Shown here piece after piece: positions 44,919-53,293 of a stretch of DNA of 64,000 nt (the stretch's first letter is position 1; each line of letters starts with the position of its first letter). Below the pieces are notes generated by a model. The model made no database searches. It worked only from the letters and a program-made list of their open reading frames with translations, and was not told the DNA's origin. This stretch comes from Nonomuraea sp. PA05. GTDB taxonomy: Bacteria; Actinomycetota; Actinomycetes; Streptosporangiales; Streptosporangiaceae. The stretch spans positions 47,349 through 111,348 of the forward strand of contig NZ_VSEY01000045.1 in the NCBI RefSeq assembly GCF_008086045.1, given 5' to 3'. A program made the translations under genes and the position numbers.

Positions 44919-46472
44919 TCAGCGGCGCGGCATCAGGACGGCGACCATCGCGCCCAGCACGCAGATGAACGCCGTCACCAGGAACATCTCCGTGTACTCC
45001 GTGTGCAGGGCCGCCTGCACCTGGGCCGTGTAGTCGGCCAGTTGCCGCTGGTACGTCGCCTGGTCCACGCCGAACGGCAGCGGCGTGTCCAGCTCCGCCG
45101 TCAGCGACTGGAACCGGTAGAACCCCCACGCCGACACGGCCGCGATGCCGATCAGCATGCCCATCATCCTGGCCACCACGACCGCCGCCGACGCCACCCC
45201 GTGCTGCACCGCCGCACTCACCCGCAGCACCGCCGACGACACCGGCGCGATCACCAGCCCCAGGCCCAGCCCCGCCAGCACCAGGTCCCGGTCCATCACC
45301 CAGCCCGACTCGGCCAGGTCCAGCGGCCAGCGGCTCATCAGCCAGTAACCCACGGCCGCCAGCGCCATGCCCGCCACCGCCACGACCCGCTCACCCAGCC
45401 TGCGCGCCAGCAGCCCGCCCAGCAGGGCCGCCACCGTCAGCGCCGCCAGGAACCTGGCCAGGACCAGCGACGCGTCCAGCGCCTCCTTGCCCAGCAGGGT
45501 CTGCGCGGTGATCTGCACGAACACCATGGTGACCAGGAGCGCGGCGCCGGCCAGGAAGCTGACGCCGAGGGTGGCGAGGAGAGGGCGCTTGCGGGTGGTG
45601 GTGAGGTCCAGCAGGCGGACGGGGGAGCGGATCTCCCACCAGACGAACGCCGCCGCCGCCAGGAGGCCGGTCGCGATCACCGATGGGCCCCAGGGCGGGA
45701 GGACGGCGGTGGCGGGGTCGGGGTTGTAGAGGCCGATGACCAGGAGGGCCAGGGCCAGGGCGAGCAGGACGCCGCCGACCACGTCCACCCGGTTCGCCGC
45801 CGCCCCGCCGGTCGTGACAGCCGCGCCGGCGGGTTTCGTACGGGGCGGGACCGTGAAGTGGACGGCGACGGCGGCCAGCGCGGCCAGCGGCACGTTGATC
45901 CAGAAGATGGCGTGCCACTCACCCAGCTCCACTCCCGCGACCACCGCGCTGGGCACCCCAGCCAGTAACCCCCCGTACAACGGCCCGAGCGCGCTGCCCA
46001 GCTCCTGCGCCGCCCCCACCGCCCCCAGGGCGACCGGCCGCTCGCGTTCCTCCCACAGGTCCCCGATGAGCGCCATGGTGATCGGCAGCAGCGCACCTCC
46101 GGCCACTCCCTGCACGGTACGCCCCGCCACCACCATCACCTCGCCGGACGCCAGCGCGGTCAGCACCGAGCCGAGCGCGAAGGCCGCCAGGCAGGCGTGG
46201 ATGAGGGGGCGGCGGCCGTACCGGTCGGAGAGCTGGCCGAGCAGGGGCATCGCGGCGACGTACCCGAGCAGGAAGCCGGTGACGATCGGGGTGGCTCGCT
46301 CCAGGTGGTTGAGCGGGATGCCGACGTCCTCGGCGACGTCGATCAGGACGGTCACCACGACGTACGCGTCCAGCGCCGCCAGCAGCACCACCGCGCCGCC
46401 CGCGCCGAGCACCACCCGCCGGGCGCGCTTCACCGATGGCGCCCGCACGCCGGGAGAACCCACCGGGCTCAC
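44919..46472 (-). CDS. P55-like MFS efflux pump (DHA2 type)
   Basis: 517 residues, about 14 TM helices. LLAALDAYVVVTVLIDVAED then VGIPLNHLERATPIVTGFLL and GYVAAMPLLGQLSDRYGRRP closely follow mycobacterial P55 (Rv1410c), including motif A GQLSDRYGRRP. Motif C-like GAAQELGSALGPLYGG is present. It overlaps the lprG-like lipoprotein gene by 4 bp (ATGA), the same two-gene operon as lprG-Rv1410c, which moves triacylglycerides/glycolipids to the outer envelope and affects drug tolerance. Confidence 0.92.
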   Translation of the reverse strand: MSPVGSPGVRAPSVKRARRVVLGAGGAVVLLAALDAYVVVTVLIDVAEDVGIPLNHLERATPIVTGFLLGYVAAMPLLGQLSDRYGRRPLIHACLAAFALGSVLTALASGEVMVVAGRTVQGVAGGALLPITMALIGDLWEERERPVALGAVGAAQELGSALGPLYGGLLAGVPSAVVAGVELGEWHAIFWINVPLAALAAVAVHFTVPPRTKPAGAAVTTGGAAANRVDVVGGVLLALALALLVIGLYNPDPATAVLPPWGPSVIATGLLAAAAFVWWEIRSPVRLLDLTTTRKRPLLATLGVSFLAGAALLVTMVFVQITAQTLLGKEALDASLVLARFLAALTVAALLGGLLARRLGERVVAVAGMALAAVGYWLMSRWPLDLAESGWVMDRDLVLAGLGLGLVIAPVSSAVLRVSAAVQHGVASAAVVVARMMGMLIGIAAVSAWGFYRFQSLTAELDTPLPFGVDQATYQRQLADYTAQVQAALHTEYTEMFLVTAFICVLGAMVAVLMPRR

Positions 46473-47119
46473 TTCCCGGCGGGCGGCGTGATCGTGACGG
46501 GCGCGTCGTAGTCGCTGACCGCCACCGTGACCGTGCCGCCCTGCATCGGCAGGCTCGCCTTGGTCAGCCGGCTGGTCGCCTGGTCGATCCAGACCTTGCC
46601 GTTCACGTCCTGCGTGACGCCCGGCACGATCGAGGAGACGACGCCGGAGGGGAAGGTGGTGGCGACCCGGTAGGAGCCGTCCTCGACGCCCTCCACCTTG
46701 GGGTTGGTGGCCGAGGCGAGCAGGTGGGCGATGCCCTTGGTGGGCTCCAGGATCACCGACGGGTCGTAGAACTGCGCGAGCTGCGCCCGCGTCATCTGCT
46801 GGAAGCCGCCCGTCGGCCCCTTGAAGTGCACCGTCTCACCGACCAGCGCGAAGGAGACCTCTTGCAGGGTGCCCAGGAGGTCGATGGTGAGCGTGCCGTC
46901 GGCGTCGCCCTCCGCCGTCAACCGGCCGTCGGCCTTCTTGACCGGCACCTGCGGGCTGCCCTCGGTCGTGATCGAGAAGCCGGCCGACTTGACGGTCTTC
47001 ATCGCCTCGGAGGCCTTCTTCATCAGCTCGGGCCCGGCGGGCAGCTCGGCCCCGCCGCCGCCCGATGAGCACGCGGACGCCAGCGCGAGCGCGGCCACGA
47101 CGAGGAGTCTTCTGAGCAT
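46469..47119 (-). CDS. lprG: LprG-like lipoprotein (LppX_LprAFG family)
   Basis: 216 residues from ATG 47119. Lipoprotein signal MLRRLLVVAALALASAC with acylated Cys17, then the LppX_LprAFG beta-half-barrel: ELMKKASEAMKTVKSAGFSI, GTLQEVSFALVGETVHFKGP, FYDPSVILEPTKGIAHLLAS, GKVWIDQATSRLTKA. These proteins carry triacylated lipids in a hydrophobic cavity. The frame is open upstream but the signal peptide fixes the start. Coupled to the P55-like exporter gene. Confidence 0.9.
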   Translation of the reverse strand: MLRRLLVVAALALASACSSGGGGAELPAGPELMKKASEAMKTVKSAGFSITTEGSPQVPVKKADGRLTAEGDADGTLTIDLLGTLQEVSFALVGETVHFKGPTGGFQQMTRAQLAQFYDPSVILEPTKGIAHLLASATNPKVEGVEDGSYRVATTFPSGVVSSIVPGVTQDVNGKVWIDQATSRLTKASLPMQGGTVTVAVSDYDAPVTITPPAGK

Positions 47120-47178
47120 GACCGGATCGTATCGACCGGCGGTGGAGGCCGCGCGCCGTCGCCGATATCGGTTGGGTG

Positions 47179-47637
47179 TCAGCGCAGCTTCTTCAGTTGC
47201 TCCACCAGGGGCGCGTACGCCTCCTCGATCGCGTCGAGCTGCTCGTCGGTGAGCCGGTCGACGAAGTGCTCGCGGACGCTCGCCACGTGGAACGGCGCAA
47301 CCCGCTGTATCGTGGCCCACCCCTCGTCGGTCAGCACCGCGAACGTGCCCCTCCGGTCGTCACGGCAGTCCTCCCTGACCACCAGGCCCTTGGCCTCCAT
47401 GCGGGAGATCTGGTGGGACAACCGGCTGCGCGACTGGATCGTCGCGTCGGCCAGGTCGCTCATCCGCATCCGCCGGCCCTGGCTCTCGGAGAGGTTGACC
47501 AGGATCTCGTAGTCGTTCAACGAGAGTGAGTGCTCCTGCAGCTCGCGGTCGAGCCGATGCATGAGCAGCTTGTGCAGCGCCAGGTGCGTACGCCAGGCAC
47601 GCTGTTCGGCGGGTGAAAGCCAGCGAGGCGCGCTCAT
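47179..47637 (-). CDS. MarR family transcriptional regulator
   Basis: 152 residues. Winged-helix core: LNDYEILVNLSESQGRRMRM, SDLADATIQSRSRLSHQISR, MEAKGLVVREDCRDDRRGTF and AVLTDEGWATI. The N-terminal SAEQRAWRTHLALHKLLMHR and C-terminal helices form the dimer interface. ATG 47637 has GGAG three bases upstream; the open frame continues but is a shadow of the divergent gene. It is 34 bp from the divergent CDF transporter with a shared palindrome, so it probably represses it. Confidence 0.92.
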   Translation of the reverse strand: MSAPRWLSPAEQRAWRTHLALHKLLMHRLDRELQEHSLSLNDYEILVNLSESQGRRMRMSDLADATIQSRSRLSHQISRMEAKGLVVREDCRDDRRGTFAVLTDEGWATIQRVAPFHVASVREHFVDRLTDEQLDAIEEAYAPLVEQLKKLR

Positions 47638-47648
47638 GATCTCCAATC

Positions 47649-47672
47649 TAGCGCACGTACAGTTGAGCGCTA
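47649..47672. promoter_or_regulatory. MarR operator TAGCGC-N12-GCGCTA
   Basis: TAGCGC (47649-47654) and GCGCTA (47667-47672) form a perfect 6-bp inverted repeat spanning almost the whole 34-bp gap between marR and the CDF transporter and touching the latter's ATG. Repressor binding here would block both starts. Confidence 0.6.
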
Positions 47673-48604
47673 TGGGAGAGGGCAAGTCGGGGGACAGCCT
47701 GGGCACCGTGCTCGTCGCCGGTGCCGCTAATCTCACCATCGCGCTGGCCAAGCTCATCGCCGGGGTGATCAGCGGTTCGGCGGCCATGCTGTCGGAGTCG
47801 GCGCACTCCGCGGCCGACACCGTCACCGAGCTGCTGCTGCTGGTGGCGGTGCGCCGTTCGGGCAAGCCCGCCGACCGGCGGCATCCCTTCGGGCACGGCA
47901 AGTCGGGCTTCTTCTGGGCGATGATGGCGGCGGTCGCGACGCTGGTGGGCGGGGCCGGGTTCTCCATCACGCACGGGCTGCACGAGATCAGCCACGGCGA
48001 GGAGCTGGGTAACCTGACGCCGTCCTACGTGGTGCTGGCCGTGTCGTTCGTGATCGAGGGCATCTCGTTCTCGAAGGCGTACAGGCAGCTGCGCGGCGCG
48101 GCGCGGCGCTACGACGTGAGCCCGTTGCGCCTGGTGCGGCTCACGTCCGACACGGCGTTGAAGGCCGTGCTGTTCGAGGACGCCGCCGCGCTCGTCGGGC
48201 TGCTCATCGCCGGGGCGGGGCTGTTCGGGTCGCAGGTGACGGGGTCGGCGCTGTGGGACGGGGCCGCGTCCATCGGGATCGGGCTGCTTCTGCTGGTCGT
48301 CGCGCTCATCCTGATCCAGTCGAACCTGTCGCTGCTCATCGGGCAGGCGGCGCCGCAGGCTCTGGAGACCGGGATCCGCGCCGTGCTGATGGCTCAGCCG
48401 GAGGTGGAGGACGTGGTCGAGCTGATGACCATGATCATCGGGCCCGGTGAGGTGCTGGTCGCCGCGAAGATCGACTTCCGGGACGAGGCCAGCGCGGCGG
48501 GGGTGGAGATCGCCTGCGAGGAGGTGGACCGGCGGCTGCGGGAGCGCTTCTCCGGGGTCAGGCAGGTCTTTCTCGACCCGACCCCGACCCGCCGCCGCTC
48601 CTGA
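47672..48604 (+). CDS. cation diffusion facilitator transporter
   Basis: 310 residues, six TM helices. TM2 LSESAHSAADTVTELLLL carries the H/D metal-site positions (a His-x3-Asp arrangement), TM5 LFEDAAALVGLLIAG the matching D-containing site (EDAAA), and HPFGHGKSGFFW is the typical loop. The C-terminal cytoplasmic domain (225-310; VLMAQPEVEDVVELMTMIIG) is the CDF dimer domain. Exports Zn2+, Co2+, Fe2+ or Mn2+ by H+ antiport. ATG 47672 has no clear ribosome site and may be leaderless. Confidence 0.9.
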   Translation: MGEGKSGDSLGTVLVAGAANLTIALAKLIAGVISGSAAMLSESAHSAADTVTELLLLVAVRRSGKPADRRHPFGHGKSGFFWAMMAAVATLVGGAGFSITHGLHEISHGEELGNLTPSYVVLAVSFVIEGISFSKAYRQLRGAARRYDVSPLRLVRLTSDTALKAVLFEDAAALVGLLIAGAGLFGSQVTGSALWDGAASIGIGLLLLVVALILIQSNLSLLIGQAAPQALETGIRAVLMAQPEVEDVVELMTMIIGPGEVLVAAKIDFRDEASAAGVEIACEEVDRRLRERFSGVRQVFLDPTPTRRRS

Positions 48605-48620
48605 CCTCCGGCGCCCCCGC

Positions 48621-49217
48621 TCAGAGGTCCTGGCCGGGGATCGGCACGCGCCGGGCGGGGCTGTCGGTGACGACCGCCACCCTGATGTCCGGCCCCGCGC
48701 TCCACTCCAGCAGGTGGCGGCCCGACAGGTCCTCGCCGCCCTCGCTCACCTTGTCCAGCGTCAGCTCTCCGCGCTTGATGAGCGCCTCCTTGCGCGTCCA
48801 GTGCCTGATCAGCTCGTCGTTGCCGGTGACCAGCGCCCGCTCGCGCGGGGTGAGCACCCGGTTGGCCAGCACCGTGTCCAGCGGGCCGGGCCGGACGCGC
48901 TCGGCGTCCACGCCGACCTTGCCCGGGCCCGCACCCGCGCACACATAGCCGCGCGTGTGGCTGAAGCTGACGCCCAGGTCGGCAGCCTGCTCGAAGTACG
49001 GCCTGCCGTGGCCGAAGCCGTGCAGGTCGCAGTACTGCAACAGGGTCAGCTCAGCCGGATCGGCGCCCAGCACCTCGGCGGCGCAGAGCCGGACCAGCAG
49101 GTGAGCGGCGACGAAGATGGTGCGGTCGTGCTCGAACTTGAAGCGGGCGGCCCGCTCCCGCTCCACCTCGGTGAGCCATTCGTCGGGGGCACGCACCTCG
49201 TCGGGGCGGCCGCCCAT
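48621..49217 (-). CDS. 4'-phosphopantetheinyl transferase
   Basis: 198 residues, Sfp-type but somewhat short. Motifs: VERERAARFKFEHDRTIFVA, VSFSHTRGYVCAG (P2-like), VGVDAERVRP (Mg2+ ligands) and HWTRKEALIKRGELTLD (W-KEA-K). Transfers the CoA phosphopantetheine arm to carrier proteins of polyketide, peptide or fatty-acid synthases. It is 17 bp downstream of the mce-associated gene on the same strand, so it may be transcribed with the mce operon, although no ribosome site precedes its ATG. Confidence 0.9.
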   Translation of the reverse strand: MGGRPDEVRAPDEWLTEVERERAARFKFEHDRTIFVAAHLLVRLCAAEVLGADPAELTLLQYCDLHGFGHGRPYFEQAADLGVSFSHTRGYVCAGAGPGKVGVDAERVRPGPLDTVLANRVLTPRERALVTGNDELIRHWTRKEALIKRGELTLDKVSEGGEDLSGRHLLEWSAGPDIRVAVVTDSPARRVPIPGQDL

Positions 49218-49234
49218 CGCTAAAGGGCCGATCG

Positions 49235-49960
49235 TCAGTCCTTCTTCTTGTCGTCGCCGTTGAGGTTGTACTGGTCCTCCGACGCCGCGCCGAGCACGGT
49301 CACGTCATGAATCTTCCAGGTCCCCTTCTCCTTGACAAGACTGATCTTAAGGTGGGAGTCCTTGACCGAGCGGATCGCCTCCGAAGTGTTCACCTGCTGG
49401 TCCACCACGACGATGGCGTGGGCGGTGGCCTCGTCCACGTCCGCCAGGTACACCTCGCGGACGGTGGCCTGCGAGGTGGCCTTCAGCTTGACGATGACCT
49501 GGGCCATCGCGCCGCCGAACGCGGCGTCGTAGGTGGTCAGGAAGTCGCCCGTGGCCTGGGCGGCGAGGGTGGAGCGGGTGATCTGGAGGTTCTGGTAGTC
49601 GTAGCTGAGCAGGGCCCGGCTGAACGCGCTCGCCGCGCCGGACACCTCCAGGCGCAGGGCCCGCTCCGACTCCAGGCCCGCGCGGGCGTCCTCGGCCTGG
49701 GCGGCGGAGATCCACTGGAGGACGGCGGTGGCGGTGATGGCGGTCACCAGCATGGCCGCCAGGGCTCCCACGACCTTGGCCCGGGTGAAGCGCCTGCTGG
49801 GGGAGTGGGGCTGCTCGGGCTCGGGCTCGGTGGCGGGTTCAGCGGCGGACTCGGTGGCGGCGTCCGGCGCGGGCTGGGCGTCGGACGCGGTCTCCGCGTC
49901 GGGTGCCGCGTCCGCCGCCGCGTCGGCGGGTCGGGTGCGGTCCTCCAGGGCGTCGGTCAT
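49235..49960 (-). CDS. Mce-associated membrane protein (Mas)
   Basis: 241 residues. An A/P/E/D-rich cytoplasmic N-terminus (1-55), one TM helix (about 63-82, GALAAMLVTAITATAVLQWI) and an extracytoplasmic domain (85-241; SRALLSYDYQNLQITRSTLA; LADVDEATAHAIVVVDQQV) of the Mce-associated/VirB8-like fold. These proteins stabilise Mce complexes. Last member of the mce operon proper; overlaps mceF by 4 bp. Confidence 0.88.
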   Translation of the reverse strand: MTDALEDRTRPADAAADAAPDAETASDAQPAPDAATESAAEPATEPEPEQPHSPSRRFTRAKVVGALAAMLVTAITATAVLQWISAAQAEDARAGLESERALRLEVSGAASAFSRALLSYDYQNLQITRSTLAAQATGDFLTTYDAAFGGAMAQVIVKLKATSQATVREVYLADVDEATAHAIVVVDQQVNTSEAIRSVKDSHLKISLVKEKGTWKIHDVTVLGAASEDQYNLNGDDKKKD

Positions 49961-51276
49961 GATGACTCCTCACGGCGGCGAGCAGCCCGGCCCGCCGCGA
50001 TCCAGCCCACGATGCCACCGCTCACCACCACGGCGAGGAATATCGCGGCAACCAGCGGGACGATGTTCATCGGGGTTCCTGACGCGGCCCGGGTGCCGGC
50101 CGCGCCCGTGGGTGACTCGGTGGTGGTGGCCTCCTGGGACGGCTCCGGAGCAGTGGTGTCCTGCTCGGAGGCGGCGGTCTGGGAGGCGGAAGGAGGGGAG
50201 CCAGGGTCGGGGCCGGGGTCGGGGACGGGTTCGCGGTCGGGGCAGGCCCGCACCTTGGGGATGGGCGGGGGCCCGAGGGGACCGGCGTACTCCTCGGCCG
50301 GCACCGGCCCGCCCGGGACGCTGAAGATGAACGACGCCTTGCCGTACACGGTCGTGCCGCGCCGGTCGGTGATGTCGCCGGCGAGGGTGAGCGCGGTCGG
50401 CACGATGCTGAGCAGGTGGTGCACGTTCCGTTCGGTCTCGGGCGAGAAGATGGGCCGGTGCGGCAGGCCGGCCGCCGTCAGGAGGCAGGAGAAGCCCGGC
50501 CTGGACGTGCGGATGGCGGCGTCGAGCTGGGCGAACACGCCCGGCCCCTGGTCGAGGATGGCGTTCAGGTCGGTGCGGGACGCCCGGAGGGTCGCGGTGA
50601 CGGTGCTCAGGTCGGTGATCCCGGAGGCCAGCTTGCCCCGTTCGCCCGCCAGCGTGTGGGTGAGCCGGGTGAGCTGCACGGACAGGTCGTCGAGCACCTC
50701 GGCGTTGTCGGCGAGGGTGCCGGTGACGGCGTGGGCGTCGTCGACGATGCGCCTGATGGCGGGCGCGCGCCCGTCGAGGGCGACGGCCAGCTCGTGCACG
50801 ATGGTGTCGGCGTCCTCGGGCGGCACCGCGTTGAGCAGCTTGCCGACCCCTTCGAAGAGCTTCTTGTAGTCGAGCGGCACCGTGGTGCTGGCCAGCGGGA
50901 TCGTGTCGCCGGGAGCGAGGGCAGGCCCGGTGGCGCCGGTGGGCGGCGGGGAGAGCGCCACGTACGGCTCGCCGATGGCCGAGCGGCGCCGCACCTCGGC
51001 GGTGACGTTCTTCGGCAGCCGGATCTCCCTCTCGATGTCCAGGCCCACGACGATCTTCCCTGGCGCCAGCCGCACCTCGCCGATCCTGCCGACGCGGACC
51101 CCCAGGTAGGCCACGTCGAACCCGCGCATCAGGCCAGGGGAGGAGACGAACTCGGCCGACACCCGGTACGGCCGTTCGACCGCGTCCAGCCTGATGATCG
51201 TGCTGAACGCCCAGATCGTCATGACGACCCCGAGCAGCACGAAGAAGCCGAGGTTGAGGTAGATGCGGTTCTTCAT
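49957..51276 (-). CDS. MceF-type lipid-transport protein
   Basis: 439 residues. N-terminal TM helix (LNLGFFVLLGVVMTIWAF), MCE domain (about 35-115; FDVAYLGVRVGRIGEVRLAP), and long helical region to about 280 (TLADNAEVLDDLSVQLTRLT). Then a P/E/S/T-rich linker (330-400) and a second C-terminal TM helix (VPLVAAIFLAVVVSGGIVGW) ending in a basic tail. The C-terminal TM anchor is not part of the usual MceF and may fix the needle at both ends. Overlaps mceE by 4 bp. Confidence 0.9.
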   Translation of the reverse strand: MKNRIYLNLGFFVLLGVVMTIWAFSTIIRLDAVERPYRVSAEFVSSPGLMRGFDVAYLGVRVGRIGEVRLAPGKIVVGLDIEREIRLPKNVTAEVRRRSAIGEPYVALSPPPTGATGPALAPGDTIPLASTTVPLDYKKLFEGVGKLLNAVPPEDADTIVHELAVALDGRAPAIRRIVDDAHAVTGTLADNAEVLDDLSVQLTRLTHTLAGERGKLASGITDLSTVTATLRASRTDLNAILDQGPGVFAQLDAAIRTSRPGFSCLLTAAGLPHRPIFSPETERNVHHLLSIVPTALTLAGDITDRRGTTVYGKASFIFSVPGGPVPAEEYAGPLGPPPIPKVRACPDREPVPDPGPDPGSPPSASQTAASEQDTTAPEPSQEATTTESPTGAAGTRAASGTPMNIVPLVAAIFLAVVVSGGIVGWIAAGRAARRREESS

Positions 51277-52271
51277 CGCGGCGGCTCCAGCAGCAGGCTG
51301 AAGTCCCCGCCGGGCTCGCGTACGGGGGTGCCGCGCACGTTCGGCAGCAGCCCCTTCAGCCACACGTAGATCAGCACCTGACCGTTCACGGTGATGGGCG
51401 GCGTGTCGATGAACGACTGGAGCTCGGCCACCAGCCCCTTCAGGTCCTCGCTGCCCCGCTGCATGGACGTCGAGACGGCCTCCAGCTCGCGCACGAGCGT
51501 GCGCAGCCGCTGGGCGTGGCGCGGGTAGACGGTGAGGTTGGCCTGCTCGGCCAGCCGGGTGAGCGCCACGATCGTCTTCTTGACGTGGCGGCGGCCGTGC
51601 GCGAGCCGGCCGGTGGCGGCGGCGAGCGTGCCCGGCAGCCGGTCCAGCTCGGCGCTGCCCTCGGCCAGGTCGTCGCCGAGCCGGGCCAGGGCCTCGATGG
51701 AGGTGCCGAGGTCGCGGCGGGCGGCGGCGTAGGCGTCGGTGACCTGCGCGGTCTGCTTGATCAGCCGGTTGACCTCCTCGCCCTGCCCGGCGAAGGCGGT
51801 GGAGGCGGCGTCGAGGATGGCGTTGACGTCCTGGGCGCCGAGCGCCTCGATGAGCGGCCCGGCCTTGGCGGTGACCTGCTCGATGTCCGGTTCGACCGAC
51901 GTCTCGGCGATGGTGGCGCCGTCCTTGACGTACGGGCCTGTGGCCAGGTTCTTGCCGGTGGGCGGGGTGAGGCGCACGTAGTTCTCGCCCAGCACGGACG
52001 TCTTGGCGATGGTGGCCGAGCTTCCTTCGGGCACCCGGTGGGCCGACTGGACCGACATGGTCACCCTGGCCCGGTAGCCCTCCAGCCGGATGCCGGTGAC
52101 CGTGCCCACGCGGACGTCGGCGATCTGCACGCTGTGCCCGGCCACCAGGCTCTGCACGTCGTCGAAGACGGCGTGCAGGGTGAGGTCGCCGCCGGTGGCG
52201 CCGAGGGTCTGCAGCGAGCACCCGGCGGTCAGGGCCAGCGCGGCGAGTGCGGCGGCCGGTCGCCCGGTCAT
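51273..52271 (-). CDS. MceE-type lipoprotein
   Basis: 332 residues. Signal PAAALAALALTAGC with lipid-modified Cys18, as in LprK/MceE. MCE domain (about 30-105; DVQSLVAGHSVQIADVRVGT) and long helical region (LARLGDDLAEGSAELDRLPG; RLRTLVRELEAVSTSMQRGS) that builds the lipid tunnel. ATG 52271 lies within the mceD end (4-bp overlap). Confidence 0.92.
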   Translation of the reverse strand: MTGRPAAALAALALTAGCSLQTLGATGGDLTLHAVFDDVQSLVAGHSVQIADVRVGTVTGIRLEGYRARVTMSVQSAHRVPEGSSATIAKTSVLGENYVRLTPPTGKNLATGPYVKDGATIAETSVEPDIEQVTAKAGPLIEALGAQDVNAILDAASTAFAGQGEEVNRLIKQTAQVTDAYAAARRDLGTSIEALARLGDDLAEGSAELDRLPGTLAAATGRLAHGRRHVKKTIVALTRLAEQANLTVYPRHAQRLRTLVRELEAVSTSMQRGSEDLKGLVAELQSFIDTPPITVNGQVLIYVWLKGLLPNVRGTPVREPGGDFSLLLEPPR

Positions 52272-53293
52272 CGTGAGCCTCCCCGTTGCTCGAAGGGGCA
52301 GTTGCTCAGCCCGGCGGGCAGGCACGGCACCGGGCCCAGGTTCAGCGCGTCGAACAGCGGTGTCAGCCACGCCCTGGTCATCGCGTTCAGCACGACGCGG
52401 ATCTTCAGCACGTGCTGCTTGCGGTCCCAGGAGTCGATCAGGACGTCGGCGAAGTCGGCCGCGCCCTTGACGGCCCGCGCGGTGGAGGCGCTGTTGGCCC
52501 TTACGGTCAGCACCAGCTCGGCCAGCGTGGTGGTGGCCTGGGGCAGCTCCTTCGCGTACTGCTCGATGATCACGTCGCCGCGCCGCACGAACGCGGCCAT
52601 GGACGTGATGAACCCGCGCAGCCGCTGCCGCTCGTCGGCCAGGATCGCGCTGGCCTCGGAGAAGGCGTCGATGGCGCCGGTGACCTGGCTCTCGCGCCGG
52701 TTGAGGCTGGTGGCCAGCTCGTTGAGGCTCTTGGCCAGGCTGATGAGCTGCTGGTCCTGTTTGGCCAGGACGCCGGTGAGCTCGGAGGTGTCGGCGATCG
52801 CGTCGTTGATCGTCTCGCCGCGCCCGCGCACCCCGTCGGCCAGGTCGCCCGCCACCTCGCCCAGCTTCTCGTCGTCGAGCGCGTCGGTCAGCTCGGTGAA
52901 CGCGTCGAGGGCCTCGTCGATCTCCACGGGCAGGTCGGTGCGCTCCAGCGGGATGGTCGCCCCTGACTGGACGCGCTGGTCGCCGGGCTTCCACGGCGGG
53001 TGCAGCACGACGTTGCGCTCGCCGAGCGTGTTCTGCGGCGCGATCACGGCCATGACGTCGGACGGCAGCGGCACCTGCCGGTCGATCCGCAGCTCGACCC
53101 GTACCTTGTCACCAGATATCTGGATCCGGTCCACGTAGCCGGCGTCGAGGCCCATCACCTTCACCCGCGCCTCCTCGTACAGGGAGGGCGTCTGACTGAA
53201 GATCGCGACCAGCAGGTACGGCCCCGCCCCGCCCACCGCGCACCCGGACGCCACGAGCACCCAGACGAGCAACACCGCCGCCAGCCGCCTCAT
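52268..53293 (-). CDS. MceD-type protein with its own lipobox
   Basis: 341 residues. N-terminus MRRLAAVLLVWVLVASGC also ends in a lipobox (VASGC, Cys18), unlike classical MceD, which has a TM anchor. MCE domain (about 30-105; EEARVKVMGLDAGYVDRIQI) and helical region (SLAKSLNELATSLNRRESQV) follow, with a C-terminal PCLPAGLSNCPF cysteine pair. Overlaps both neighbours by 4 bp. Confidence 0.9.
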   Translation of the reverse strand: MRRLAAVLLVWVLVASGCAVGGAGPYLLVAIFSQTPSLYEEARVKVMGLDAGYVDRIQISGDKVRVELRIDRQVPLPSDVMAVIAPQNTLGERNVVLHPPWKPGDQRVQSGATIPLERTDLPVEIDEALDAFTELTDALDDEKLGEVAGDLADGVRGRGETINDAIADTSELTGVLAKQDQQLISLAKSLNELATSLNRRESQVTGAIDAFSEASAILADERQRLRGFITSMAAFVRRGDVIIEQYAKELPQATTTLAELVLTVRANSASTARAVKGAADFADVLIDSWDRKQHVLKIRVVLNAMTRAWLTPLFDALNLGPVPCLPAGLSNCPFEQRGGSR

